A stretch of DNA of 7,745 nucleotides from CAZDRI01 sp964508055 (GTDB taxonomy: Bacteria > Pseudomonadota > Gammaproteobacteria > PS1 > Pseudothioglobaceae): the NCBI GenBank assembly GCA_964508055.1, contig CAZDRI010000043.1, forward strand, positions 1 to 7,745, in the 5' to 3' direction. This document shows positions 1-6,787 of this stretch, in pieces. The first letter of the stretch is position 1; the number at the start of each line of letters is the position of its first letter. The position numbers and the translations under genes are program-made. The notes below the pieces were generated by a model, which saw nothing but the letters and a program-made list of their open reading frames with translations, was not told the origin of the DNA and searched no databases.

Positions 1-54
1 ACTGGTATAAACGCTAGTCAATTGGGTGTGGTGCACTTATGAGTTGAATCCACC
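1..54 (+). mobile_element. Probable terminus of an IS30-type insertion sequence (partial)
   Basis: The first 54 bases do not belong to recF, whose similarity stops at about position 55. Positions 30-54 have the layout I associate with IS30-family terminal inverted repeats: a GTGCACTT-type core followed by TTGAATCCACC at the outer edge, which on the other strand reads GGTGGATTCAA. On the plus strand, two short frames end just before or within this repeat: one reads TGINASQLGVVHL and stops at 40-42, the other reads WYKR and stops at 15-17. Either could be the last residues of a transposase that reads in from the left. Family assignment rests on remembered terminal patterns. The element body lies outside the window, so neither its length nor the second inverted repeat can be seen. 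Confidence 0.5.
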
Positions 55-200
55 TGTCCTAAAAAATATAATGCTTCAATTAAATTAGTTTTGCCTTTAC
101 CATTACTTGCAATAAAAACATTAAAATTATTATTAAAATTAATTATTTGATTTTTAAGGTTTCTAAAATTATATATTTGTAAATTTTTTATCTTGGGCAT
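18..200 (-). pseudogene. recF: recF, 5' fragment truncated by an IS-like sequence
   Basis: RecF is the SMC-like ATPase that loads RecA on gapped DNA and normally has about 360 residues. Only the N-terminus is present. Residues 1-48 match the family: the IYNFRNLK segment at 9-16, a Walker A region ASNGKGKT at 31-38, and the LIEALYFLG helix at 40-48. The frame then runs into unrelated sequence (QVDSTHKCTTPN) and stops at 18-20; this tail is encoded by the IS-like terminus, so the true recF portion is about 55-200. The first glycine of the usual Walker A GxxxxGKT is alanine (A31), a further hint of relaxed constraint. The start ATG at 198-200 lies 2 bp after the dnaN stop, the classic dnaN-recF arrangement. 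The gene is almost certainly non-functional unless the left edge is an assembly artefact. Confidence 0.8.
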
Positions 201-202
201 TA

Positions 203-1312
203 TTATATTGTCATAGGCATAACAATATATCTAAAGTTGTCATTATCAATTTCTGATAATAAGCAACTAATATTAGTTCCTGGTATTATGAAATAAATTT
301 CATCACCTTGTAATTTATTTAAAATATTTATTAAATAATTTATATTAAAAGCTATTTCAATATTTTTAGTAGAGTTTTTTGTTTTAATATTTGTTTTAGC
401 TTGTCCTCTTTCAGAATGAGTAAATATTGTTAAATCATTATCTTTAAAGGTTAGTTTAACATTTTTATTAATGTTTTCAATAAACACTGATACTTGATTT
501 AAACAGGTCAGTAAATCTAAACGATTTATTATAATTTTATTACTTAAATTTTTTGGTATTACTTGTAGATAATTAGGAAACTTACTATCAATTAAGCTAC
601 TAGTAATAGTTATATTTTTATTTAATGTTAATGAGAAAAAATTATCTGAAATATTAATATTTACATTTTCATTTTTATCATCAATATTTAATAACTTTTC
701 AAGCTCTAATACAGATTTTCGTGGAAAAATTATATTTTTATTTTTACTTAAATTGCTATTATTTTTGTATTGTCCTATAGCTAATCTATGACCATCGGAT
801 GCAACAACAGTAAATAGTTTTTCATTTATTTCAAAATATAGACCATTAAAATATATTCTTGAGTTTTGATTACCTATTGAAAAACTAGTATTTTCTATTA
901 ATTTCTTTAATTTATTTTTTTCTATAGATATTTCTTCTTTATTTTCAATTTTAGGTAATTCTGGAAAATCTTTGATATTAAAAGAATTTAATTTAAATAT
1001 ATTATTTTTTATTTTAATTTCTATATTATTATTTTTTATTTTAAAAGTTATTATTTCATCTAAAGAGGGTATTTTTCTAAGTATGTTAATTAAATCTTTA
1101 GCATTAATTGTAAAATTTACTTTATCGCTTGAACTTATTTTTTGAATTGATTTTATTTCTAACTCCATATCAGTTGCAGATAGAGTTAGGATGTTGGTTT
1201 CAGCTTTTATTAATACATGTGAAAGTATTGGTAAGGTTTGTTTTTTTTCAACCACACCTATTATATTTTGTAGAGGAGTTAATATTTCTTTAGTAGTTAA
1301 TTGTATTTTCAT
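203..1312 (-). CDS. dnaN: DNA polymerase III subunit beta (sliding clamp)
   Basis: DnaN forms the dimeric ring that tethers DNA polymerase III and other replication and repair proteins to DNA. The 369-residue product has the family's usual length (366 in E. coli). Recognisable landmarks are the N-terminal MKIQLTTKEILTPL, the EKKQTLPILSHVLI stretch at residues 22-35, SATDMELEI at 45-53 in domain I, the VASDGHRLAIG motif at 170-180 in domain II, and the C-terminal VMPMTI, whose MPM lines the partner-binding cleft. The protein is rich in Lys, Asn and Ile, following base composition, but it is intact. There is no clear Shine-Dalgarno motif before the ATG at 1310-1312; the leader is nearly all A/T. 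It is cotranscribed with the recF remnant 2 bp downstream. dnaA, the usual upstream partner, is absent; instead the divergent sbcB follows a non-coding gap. Confidence 0.97.
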   Translation of the reverse strand: MKIQLTTKEILTPLQNIIGVVEKKQTLPILSHVLIKAETNILTLSATDMELEIKSIQKISSSDKVNFTINAKDLINILRKIPSLDEIITFKIKNNNIEIKIKNNIFKLNSFNIKDFPELPKIENKEEISIEKNKLKKLIENTSFSIGNQNSRIYFNGLYFEINEKLFTVVASDGHRLAIGQYKNNSNLSKNKNIIFPRKSVLELEKLLNIDDKNENVNINISDNFFSLTLNKNITITSSLIDSKFPNYLQVIPKNLSNKIIINRLDLLTCLNQVSVFIENINKNVKLTFKDNDLTIFTHSERGQAKTNIKTKNSTKNIEIAFNINYLINILNKLQGDEIYFIIPGTNISCLLSEIDNDNFRYIVMPMTI

Positions 1313-1415
1313 TTTTAAAAATTGTTATTGTTATTAGTTATTAGTTTTTTGTTTATAGTTTATTAAATTTTTATATAAAACAATAAATTATGTTGTTGGT
1401 TACTTTTTCTTAAGT

Positions 1416-1424
1416 TGTGTATAA
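1416..1424 (-). promoter_or_regulatory. Candidate DnaA box upstream of dnaN
   Basis: The plus strand reads TGTGTATAA; on the minus strand this is TTATACACA, a match to the relaxed DnaA-box consensus TTATNCACA. It lies about 105 bp before the dnaN start and touches the candidate -10 element at 1424-1429. In this base composition the 9-mer is uncommon but not impossible by chance. DnaA binding here could couple dnaN expression to initiation, or mark origin-type DNA. No second good match was found in the gap. Confidence 0.4.
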
Positions 1425-1434
1425 GTATAGTATA
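1424..1434 (-). promoter_or_regulatory. Candidate -10 elements of the dnaN promoter
   Basis: On the minus strand two overlapping TATACT hexamers, at 1429-1434 and 1424-1429, resemble the sigma70 -10 sequence and point toward dnaN. No good -35 TTGACA lies 16-18 bp upstream; the region is A/T-rich throughout, so the assignment is weak. Use of either would give a leader of about 100 nt for dnaN. Confidence 0.3.
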
Positions 1435-1581
1435 TTTTTTAATGTTTTACTAATTAAATGTATGTTATTAATAAGTTTTGCACTTTCTATTATTAAATAT
1501 TAAATTTACAATTTTTTAAGGGGTAATTTAAGGGTATTTTTATTTATTCTTTTAAATCTTTTTCTGTAATTTGGTAACGGT

Positions 1582-1587
1582 TATAAT
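1582..1587 (+). promoter_or_regulatory. Candidate -10 element of the sbcB promoter
   Basis: A perfect TATAAT lies about 85 bp before the sbcB ATG. The segment 16-18 bp upstream is only T-rich (TTTTTC type) and is a poor -35. Perfect TATAAT matches occur often by chance in DNA of this composition, so this is only a plausible site. Confidence 0.25.
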
Positions 1588-1670
1588 ATTCATTTTTTTA
1601 TTGTCATTACTAGTATTTTAAGTAATTGATTAATATTTTTTAAAAATTACTTTTAATTATAATTTTGAAA

Positions 1671-3089
1671 ATGACTAATTTAACATTTTATTGGTACGAT
1701 TATGAAACTTTTGGTTTATCTCCAAAAATTAATAGAATTTCTCAATTTGGAGGTATTAGGACCGATGAAAGTTTAAATATTATTCCTGGTTCTGAATTAA
1801 AACTTTATTGTAAATTTACAAATGATTGTCTTCCAAGTCCTGAATCTTGTTTAATAACAGGTATTACTCCAGATATTTGTGAGCAAAAAGGATTAATAGA
1901 AAGAGATTTTATAAAAAAAATACATCAGCAATTTACTTATTATAATAATACTTGTATAGTCGGATTTAACAGTATTAGATTTGATGATGAATTTAGTCGT
2001 TATACTTTATATCGCAATTTTATAGATCCTTATGTTTGGCATTGGAAAAATAATAATAGCCGTTGGGATATTATTGATGTAGTACGCATGACTTATGCCT
2101 TAAAGAGAGATAATAGTTTAAATTGGGTTTATGATGATAATGGTATGCCTTCTTTTAAATTAGATAAACTTGCTCCTGCGAATGATATAAAACATGATGA
2201 TGCCCATGATGCCTTAGCTGATGTATATGCAACGATAAATATTGCGAAAATTATCAAAGAAAAACAACCTAAATTATTTGATTATGCTCTTAAACAAAGA
2301 TTAAAAAAGAATGTAAAAAAAAATATAAAGTTTTTTAATCCTATACTTCATACTTCTGGAATGTATCCTAATAAATATTCATGCACTAAACTTGTTAGTC
2401 CTACTTGTTACCATCCTCACTATAAAGAAAGAGTTATAGTTTTTGATTTAAATCAAGACCCTACAGTTTTGCTTGATTTAAGTATTGAAGAATTACAATT
2501 AAGAGTTTTTACCAAGAAAAACAATTTACCTAAGGAAGTGGAAAGAATAGAATTAAAAGAAATACACTTTAATAAAAGTCCAATGTTTGTAAACAACATA
2601 TATAAACTTGATCGAAAAATATCAACACAGTTACAAATAGATATGGCTAAATCTTTAAAGAATTTAGAAATTCTTAAAAAAAATAAAGAAATGATTATAG
2701 AAAAAATTAAAGGAATATATAAAGAAATTAAGTTTGATAAAGTTTTAGATGTAGACCAAATGCTTTATGATAGTTTTTTAAATTCAAAAGACCTTAATGC
2801 TGTTAATAAATTAGATAGGAATGCAATAGCTAATTTAAAACCTAATTTTACAGATAATAGGCTGACTAAATTATTTATACACTTTAAAGCTAGAAATTAT
2901 CCGGAAATATTAACTGAATTAGAGCAAGAATATTGGTTTGAAGTAGTTCAAGCTAGATTGCAAGAAGGTAAGGATAATTATATGACACTAGATAATTATT
3001 TTAATCAAATTGATGATTTAATAAAAAAATTTCCTAATAAGAAAAAGTTTTTACAAAATTTAATAACATATGGTGAGAAATTTTTATAG
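1671..3089 (+). CDS. sbcB: Exodeoxyribonuclease I
   Basis: Exonuclease I degrades single-stranded DNA 3' to 5' and acts in recombination, mismatch repair and end processing. The product has 472 residues from the ATG at 1671 (E. coli has 475). The DEDD-type exonuclease domain is complete: DYETFG at about 10-15 supplies the first Asp and Glu, FNSIRFDDEFSR near 99-110 supplies the second Asp, and HDDAHDALADVYAT at about 175-188 supplies His179 and Asp184. SRWDIIDVVRMTYAL at about 130-143 is also typical. The SH3-like and C-terminal helical parts follow, with FIHFKARNYPE and the terminal ITYGEKFL. An in-frame TTG two codons upstream (1665) is a possible alternative start; ATG is preferred because neither has a Shine-Dalgarno motif and the family N-terminus is short. 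It stands alone, divergent from dnaN and 141 bp before trpA. Confidence 0.96.
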   Translation: MTNLTFYWYDYETFGLSPKINRISQFGGIRTDESLNIIPGSELKLYCKFTNDCLPSPESCLITGITPDICEQKGLIERDFIKKIHQQFTYYNNTCIVGFNSIRFDDEFSRYTLYRNFIDPYVWHWKNNNSRWDIIDVVRMTYALKRDNSLNWVYDDNGMPSFKLDKLAPANDIKHDDAHDALADVYATINIAKIIKEKQPKLFDYALKQRLKKNVKKNIKFFNPILHTSGMYPNKYSCTKLVSPTCYHPHYKERVIVFDLNQDPTVLLDLSIEELQLRVFTKKNNLPKEVERIELKEIHFNKSPMFVNNIYKLDRKISTQLQIDMAKSLKNLEILKKNKEMIIEKIKGIYKEIKFDKVLDVDQMLYDSFLNSKDLNAVNKLDRNAIANLKPNFTDNRLTKLFIHFKARNYPEILTELEQEYWFEVVQARLQEGKDNYMTLDNYFNQIDDLIKKFPNKKKFLQNLITYGEKFL

Positions 3090-3230
3090 GTTAATATATG
3101 TAGTTTGAAATAATTTTTATTTTTTGATATTTCGCTAATTTTTTTAGCTAAATAAATCTAGCATCATTTAAATAAACCAATACTTTAAAAAAGGTAAAAT
3201 TAGGCTGTTAATTTTATTAAATTATTTATT
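3090..3230. other. Short non-coding gap between sbcB and trpA
   Basis: This A/T-rich 141-bp gap holds no gene. A small inverted repeat, GCTAA/TTAGC with a five-T loop (3134-3148), lies 45 bp after the sbcB stop, but it has only a 5-bp stem and is followed by no T-run, so it is a poor terminator. A TAAAAT at 3195-3200 could be a -10 for trpA, without a recognisable -35. No Shine-Dalgarno motif precedes trpA. Confidence 0.5.
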
Positions 3231-4037
3231 ATGTCAAGAATTTCATCTGTTTTTTTTAATTTAAAACAAAATAAAAAAAAGGCTTTTATTCCTTTTATAA
3301 CTGCTGGAGATCCTTCATTATCTACCACCTTACAAATAATGAAAAGAATAGCTGAAAGAGGAGCAGATATTATTGAATTAGGCGTTCCTTTTTCTGATCC
3401 AATGGCAGATGGTAAAGTTATTCAAAAATCACATGAAAGAGCATTAAAAAATAACACCTCATTAAAAGATGTCATAAAAATTGTTAATGATTTTAGAATG
3501 TCTAATAGTAAAACACCTATAATTCTTATGGGATATTTAAATCCTATAGAAAATTTAGGTTATGAAAATTTTGCTTTTATGGCTAGTAAAGCAGGAGTTG
3601 ATGGAGTGTTAGTAGTAGATATGCCTCCAGAAGAATCAAAAGAGTTTAAAAAAATATTAAAGAACCATCAAATTGATTTAATATTTCTAACAGCGCCAAC
3701 AACAAAAAGTATTCGTTTAGAAAGGTTATTAAAATTAGTGAGTGGTTTTGTATACTTTGTATCTTTAAAAGGAGTTACTGGAGCAAAAAACCTAGATTTA
3801 AAAGTTATTACCAATTCTTTAATAAAAATAAAACAAATATTAGATATACCAATTGGAGTGGGGTTTGGAGTTAAAGATGCAAAAACCGCTAAAGAAATTG
3901 CCAAAACTGCAGATGCAGTAATTGTAGGTAGTAAGATTGTATCAATAATAGAAAGAAATTTAGAAAATGAAGAAAAAATGATTGCAGAAATCGGTAATAT
4001 TGCTAGTGAATTTTCAAACGCTATTAAGGATATATAA
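3231..4037 (+). CDS. trpA: Tryptophan synthase alpha subunit
   Basis: TrpA cleaves indole-3-glycerol phosphate to indole and glyceraldehyde 3-phosphate; indole passes by tunnel to the beta subunit TrpB, which makes tryptophan. The 268-residue length equals that of E. coli TrpA. The TIM-barrel signatures are clear: AFIPFITAGDPS at 18-29, IIELGVPFSDPMADG at 47-61 containing both catalytic residues Glu49 and Asp60, the VDGVLVVDMPPEES stretch, a GVTGA active-site loop, and the phosphate-binding GVGFGV and VGSKIV segments. No residue loss is evident, so the enzyme should be active. The usual upstream neighbours trpF and trpB are not here; sbcB lies upstream, so TrpB must be encoded elsewhere if the pathway works. 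accD follows after 2 bp, keeping the trpA-accD adjacency common in proteobacteria. Confidence 0.97.
   Translation: MSRISSVFFNLKQNKKKAFIPFITAGDPSLSTTLQIMKRIAERGADIIELGVPFSDPMADGKVIQKSHERALKNNTSLKDVIKIVNDFRMSNSKTPIILMGYLNPIENLGYENFAFMASKAGVDGVLVVDMPPEESKEFKKILKNHQIDLIFLTAPTTKSIRLERLLKLVSGFVYFVSLKGVTGAKNLDLKVITNSLIKIKQILDIPIGVGFGVKDAKTAKEIAKTADAVIVGSKIVSIIERNLENEEKMIAEIGNIASEFSNAIKDI
4026..4030 (+). promoter_or_regulatory. Ribosome binding site of accD
   Basis: AAGGA inside the last codons of trpA ends 9 nt before the accD ATG at 4040. It is one of only two clear Shine-Dalgarno motifs in the window, and supports the accD start together with the N-terminal MNWLEKILP match. Confidence 0.55.
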
Positions 4038-4039
4038 CA

Positions 4040-4900
4040 ATGAATTGGCTAGAAAAAATATTACCTTCAATAATTCCTAGTTCAGGTGCTAAAAAAAACT
4101 TTCCAAAAGGGATATGGTCTAAATGTCAAAGTTGTGAAAATGTTTTATACTATGAAGAGTTAGAAGTTAATCTAAATGTATGTCCTAAATGCGGTTATCA
4201 TGAGCGTATATCCGCAAAAAACAGGCTTAAATTCTTTTTAGATAAAGAAAACCAAATAGCAATAGCTGAAAATATTGAATCCTTAGACTTCCTAAAATTT
4301 AAAGATAGCAAAAAATATAAAGATAGAATTACTGCTGCCCAAAAAATGACAAATGAAAAAGAAGCGTTAATTGTAAAGAAAGGCTTATTAAAAAAAATGC
4401 CGGTTGTTGTAGCAGTATTTGAATTTAGTTATATGGGAGGCTCAATGGGCTCGGTTGTGGGAGAAAAATTTGTTCGTGGAATACATGCTGCGATTGAGAA
4501 TAATTGCCCGTTTATCTGTTTTGCCACTAGTGGAGGCGCTAGAATGCAAGAAGGTCTAACTTCTCTTATGCAAATGGCTAAAACATCATTATCATTAAGA
4601 TTTTTGGCAGATAAAAAACTAGCTTTTATATCGGTGCTAACAGACCCTACAATGGGAGGAGTATCGGCTAGTTTTGCATCACTTGGTGATATAAATATTG
4701 CTGAACCAGGAGCTTTAATAGGCTTTGCAGGCCCACGAGTTGTAGAACAAACTGTTAGAGAAAAACTTCCAAAAGGTTTTCAAAGAAGTGAGTTTTTATT
4801 AGAAAAAGGCGCCATAGATTTAATAGTTAACCGTAAAGATATGCGCGATAAGATTCATAGCATATTATCTATGTTAGAAAAAAGAACTATTATTAATTAA
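4040..4900 (+). CDS. accD: Acetyl-CoA carboxylase carboxyltransferase subunit beta
   Basis: AccD pairs with AccA to form the carboxyltransferase that moves the carboxyl group from biotin (on AccB) to acetyl-CoA, giving malonyl-CoA for fatty acid synthesis in the cytosol. The N-terminal zinc ribbon is intact, with Cys29, Cys32, Cys48 and Cys51. The crotonase-fold core has YMGGSMGSVVG at 131-141, the oxyanion-type SGGARMQEG at 164-172, LTDPTMGGVSASFA at 200-213 and GFAGPRVVEQTVREKLP at 228-244. At 286 residues it lacks only the non-conserved tail seen in E. coli (304 residues). Its stop TAA shares one base with the ispH ATG, implying translational coupling. The common gammaproteobacterial downstream neighbour folC is replaced by ispH. 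Confidence 0.97.
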   Translation: MNWLEKILPSIIPSSGAKKNFPKGIWSKCQSCENVLYYEELEVNLNVCPKCGYHERISAKNRLKFFLDKENQIAIAENIESLDFLKFKDSKKYKDRITAAQKMTNEKEALIVKKGLLKKMPVVVAVFEFSYMGGSMGSVVGEKFVRGIHAAIENNCPFICFATSGGARMQEGLTSLMQMAKTSLSLRFLADKKLAFISVLTDPTMGGVSASFASLGDINIAEPGALIGFAGPRVVEQTVREKLPKGFQRSEFLLEKGAIDLIVNRKDMRDKIHSILSMLEKRTIIN

Positions 4901-5826
4901 TGAAAATCTTACTTACTAATCCAAGAGGTTTTTGTGCTGGAGTTGATAGAGCTATTGAGATTGTTGAAAGAACTTTAAAAAAAAGTCAAGGCCCAGTATA
5001 TGTGCGTCATGAAGTTGTGCATAATAGGTTTGTCGTTAATAGTTTAAAAAAAAAAGGTGCTATTTTTGTTGAAGAACTAGATGAGATTCCTAATAATTCT
5101 GTGACAATTTTTAGTGCTCACGGAGTATCTCAACAAGTTAAAAATAAAGCTAAAGAAAAAAACTTAATAGTATTTGATGCTACTTGTCCTCTGGTTACAA
5201 AAGTACATAAAGAAGTAGTAAGACAACAAAAAAAAGGCAATGTTGTGGTTTTAATTGGCCATAAAGGGCATCCAGAAGTTGAAGGAACTTTAGGACAATA
5301 TAAAGATAAAAAAAATATCTATCTAATAGAATCTGTTTATGATGTAAAAAGGCTTAATATTGATGAAAAAATCAATATTTCTTATACCACCCAGACCACC
5401 CTATCAATTGATGATACTAAAAATATTGTTCACGCTTTAAAAATCAAATACCCTAATATTACAACATCTAAAAAAGATGATATTTGTTATGCAACTCAAA
5501 ACAGGCAAAATGCAGTAAAAAAAGTTATGTCTCAAAGTGATTTATTATTAGTATTAGGCTCAGCTAACTCTTCTAATTCCAATAGATTAAAAGAAATAGC
5601 TATAAAGTTAGGTAAAAAAGCACATTTAATTGATGGAGCTGAGGAAATTAAGAAAAATTGGCTTAAAAATGTTAAAACTATAGCTATTACTGCTGGAGCT
5701 TCAGCACCAGAAATACTAGTAACTGAAGTAGTTGAGAAATTATCTAAAAAAGGTAATTCACAATTAATAGAGATTTCAGGAGAGAAAGAAAACACATTTT
5801 TCCCTGTGCCGATTAAATTAAGATAA
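4900..5826 (+). CDS. ispH: 4-hydroxy-3-methylbut-2-enyl diphosphate reductase
   Basis: IspH (LytB) performs the last step of the MEP pathway, reducing HMBPP to isopentenyl and dimethylallyl diphosphate with a [4Fe-4S] cluster. The 308-residue protein is near the usual length (316 in E. coli). The three cluster cysteines are present: Cys12 in NPRGFCAGVDRAI, Cys96 in DATCPLV, and Cys196 in DDICYATQNRQ. Substrate and proton-transfer residues are also in place: His41, His74 in SAHGVS, His124 and Glu126 in GHPEVEGT, Thr167 in TTQTTLS, and the SANSSNSNRL motif at 221-230. The start overlaps the accD stop by one base, with no own Shine-Dalgarno motif. Codons near residues 49-52 contain a run of ten A bases (5046-5055), a potential slippage site. 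The product feeds the prenyl substrate used by UbiA, encoded two genes downstream. Confidence 0.97.
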   Translation: MKILLTNPRGFCAGVDRAIEIVERTLKKSQGPVYVRHEVVHNRFVVNSLKKKGAIFVEELDEIPNNSVTIFSAHGVSQQVKNKAKEKNLIVFDATCPLVTKVHKEVVRQQKKGNVVVLIGHKGHPEVEGTLGQYKDKKNIYLIESVYDVKRLNIDEKINISYTTQTTLSIDDTKNIVHALKIKYPNITTSKKDDICYATQNRQNAVKKVMSQSDLLLVLGSANSSNSNRLKEIAIKLGKKAHLIDGAEEIKKNWLKNVKTIAITAGASAPEILVTEVVEKLSKKGNSQLIEISGEKENTFFPVPIKLR

Positions 5827-5827
5827 A

Positions 5828-5832
5828 GGGAG
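5828..5832 (+). promoter_or_regulatory. Ribosome binding site of the PfkB-family kinase gene
   Basis: GGGAG ends 8 nt before the ATG at 5841, in the 14-bp gap after ispH. It is the best Shine-Dalgarno motif in the window and fixes the start, suggesting the kinase is translated independently of ispH. Confidence 0.65.
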
Positions 5833-5840
5833 TTTGTAGC

Positions 5841-6782
5841 ATGAAAAAAGCACTTATTTGCGGCTCTTATGCCTTTGATAGCATTATGACATTTCATGAT
5901 AGATTTAAAAACCACATCTTGCCTGATAAAGTACATATTTTAAATGTTTCTTTTTTAGTGCCAAATATGCGCAAAGAGTTTGGAGGCTGTGCTGGTAATA
6001 TTACTTATAATTTAAATCTTTTAGGAGCAAATGCTATTCCTATGGCTACAGTAGGTGAGGACTTTGTTCCTTATAAAAACTGGTTAGATAAATGCGGCAT
6101 TGATTACAGTTATATCAAGGTAATTGAAAACACTTATACTGGTCAAGCGTTTATTACTACTGATTTAGATGATAATCAAATCACCGCTTTTCATCCTGGA
6201 GCTATGAACGAATCTCATAAAAATAAAGTCTCTGTTGTTAATGATATTGCTATAGGTATAGTCTCCCCTGATGGCAAAGATGGTATGTTAGAACATGCTC
6301 GAGATTTTTATAATATGAATGTGCCTTTTATTTTTGATCCTGGTCAAGGAATGCCTATGTTTAGTAGTGATGAGCTTAAAAACTTCATAAAGCAAGCCAG
6401 CTGGATAGCACTTAATGATTATGAATCCCAAATGCTGGTTGATAAAATAGGATTATCAATAACTGAAATTGCTAATGAAGTAAAGGCTCTTATAATAACT
6501 AAAGGAAAGGAAGGCTCGGAAATTTATGTCAATAATGAAATTATAAAAATAATCTCTACTAAAGCTTATGAAACTTTAGATCCTACTGGCTGTGGAGACG
6601 CTTATCGTGCTGGATTGATATTCGGTATTATGAATAACTTAGATTGGAAATCTACTGGACAATTAGCTAGTGTTTTAGGTGCAATTAAAGTAGCATATTT
6701 AGGCACTCAAAATCATAGTTTTGATATAGAAACTATAATAAAAACATATAAACAGCAATATGGAGAGGATTTAAAAGTATAA
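5841..6782 (+). CDS. PfkB-family kinase, probably adenosine kinase-like
   Basis: This 313-residue protein belongs to the ribokinase/PfkB superfamily of cytosolic ATP-dependent sugar and nucleoside kinases. The N-terminal substrate side has GSYAFDSIM at 8-16 and the di-glycine motif FGGCAGNITYNL at 47-58; NDYE at 192-195 and TKG at 220-222 are typical of the fold. The C-terminal signature DPTGCGDAYRAG at 247-258 holds the anion hole and the catalytic base Asp253. The overall sequence (NHILPDKVHILNVSFLVP at 24-41, TAFHPGAMN at 115-123) resembles a proteobacterial subgroup often annotated as adenosine kinase or carbohydrate kinase, so AMP formation from adenosine is the favoured role. The substrate cannot be fixed from sequence alone; ribokinase- or fructokinase-type activity remains possible. 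It sits 14 bp after ispH and 5 bp before ubiA. Confidence 0.88.
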   Translation: MKKALICGSYAFDSIMTFHDRFKNHILPDKVHILNVSFLVPNMRKEFGGCAGNITYNLNLLGANAIPMATVGEDFVPYKNWLDKCGIDYSYIKVIENTYTGQAFITTDLDDNQITAFHPGAMNESHKNKVSVVNDIAIGIVSPDGKDGMLEHARDFYNMNVPFIFDPGQGMPMFSSDELKNFIKQASWIALNDYESQMLVDKIGLSITEIANEVKALIITKGKEGSEIYVNNEIIKIISTKAYETLDPTGCGDAYRAGLIFGIMNNLDWKSTGQLASVLGAIKVAYLGTQNHSFDIETIIKTYKQQYGEDLKV

Positions 6783-6787
6783 ATTAA

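Larger units (their letters stand above)
1313..1670. other. Non-coding divergent region between dnaN and sbcB
   Basis: About 358 bp without a credible gene separates the divergently oriented dnaN and sbcB. It is almost pure A/T. It holds a TGTGTATAA DnaA box (1416-1424), candidate -10 elements for both directions, a short TTATTAG/TTATTG-type direct repeat just upstream of dnaN (about 1322-1344), and two tandem imperfect copies of an AAGGGGTAATTT-like 12-mer (1518-1529 and 1530-1541). No tRNA, small RNA or riboswitch fold could be recognised. Its position next to dnaN, plus the DnaA box, leaves open a relic or active origin-related role, but only one good box is visible, whereas bacterial origins usually carry several. 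Confidence 0.6.

Noticed and set aside
1665..1670. TTG start two codons upstream of the sbcB ATG
   Set aside because: No Shine-Dalgarno motif favours it, and the ATG at 1671 gives a family-length N-terminus.
1313..1670. A tRNA or small RNA gene in the dnaN-sbcB gap
   Set aside because: The segment is nearly all A/T, with no cloverleaf, GC-rich stems or GTTCGA-like arm.
3134..3148. GCTAA/TTAGC hairpin as a rho-independent terminator of sbcB
   Set aside because: The stem is 5 bp and A/T-rich, the T run is in the loop instead of after the stem, so it would not terminate efficiently.
3668..3904. Open frame of 78 codons on the minus strand
   Set aside because: It lies wholly antisense within trpA, whose plus-strand product is a full-length family match; no recognisable motif or ribosome binding site.
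5532..5936. Open frame of 134 codons on the minus strand
   Set aside because: It is antisense to the end of ispH and the start of the kinase gene, both well supported. Its residues show no family pattern.
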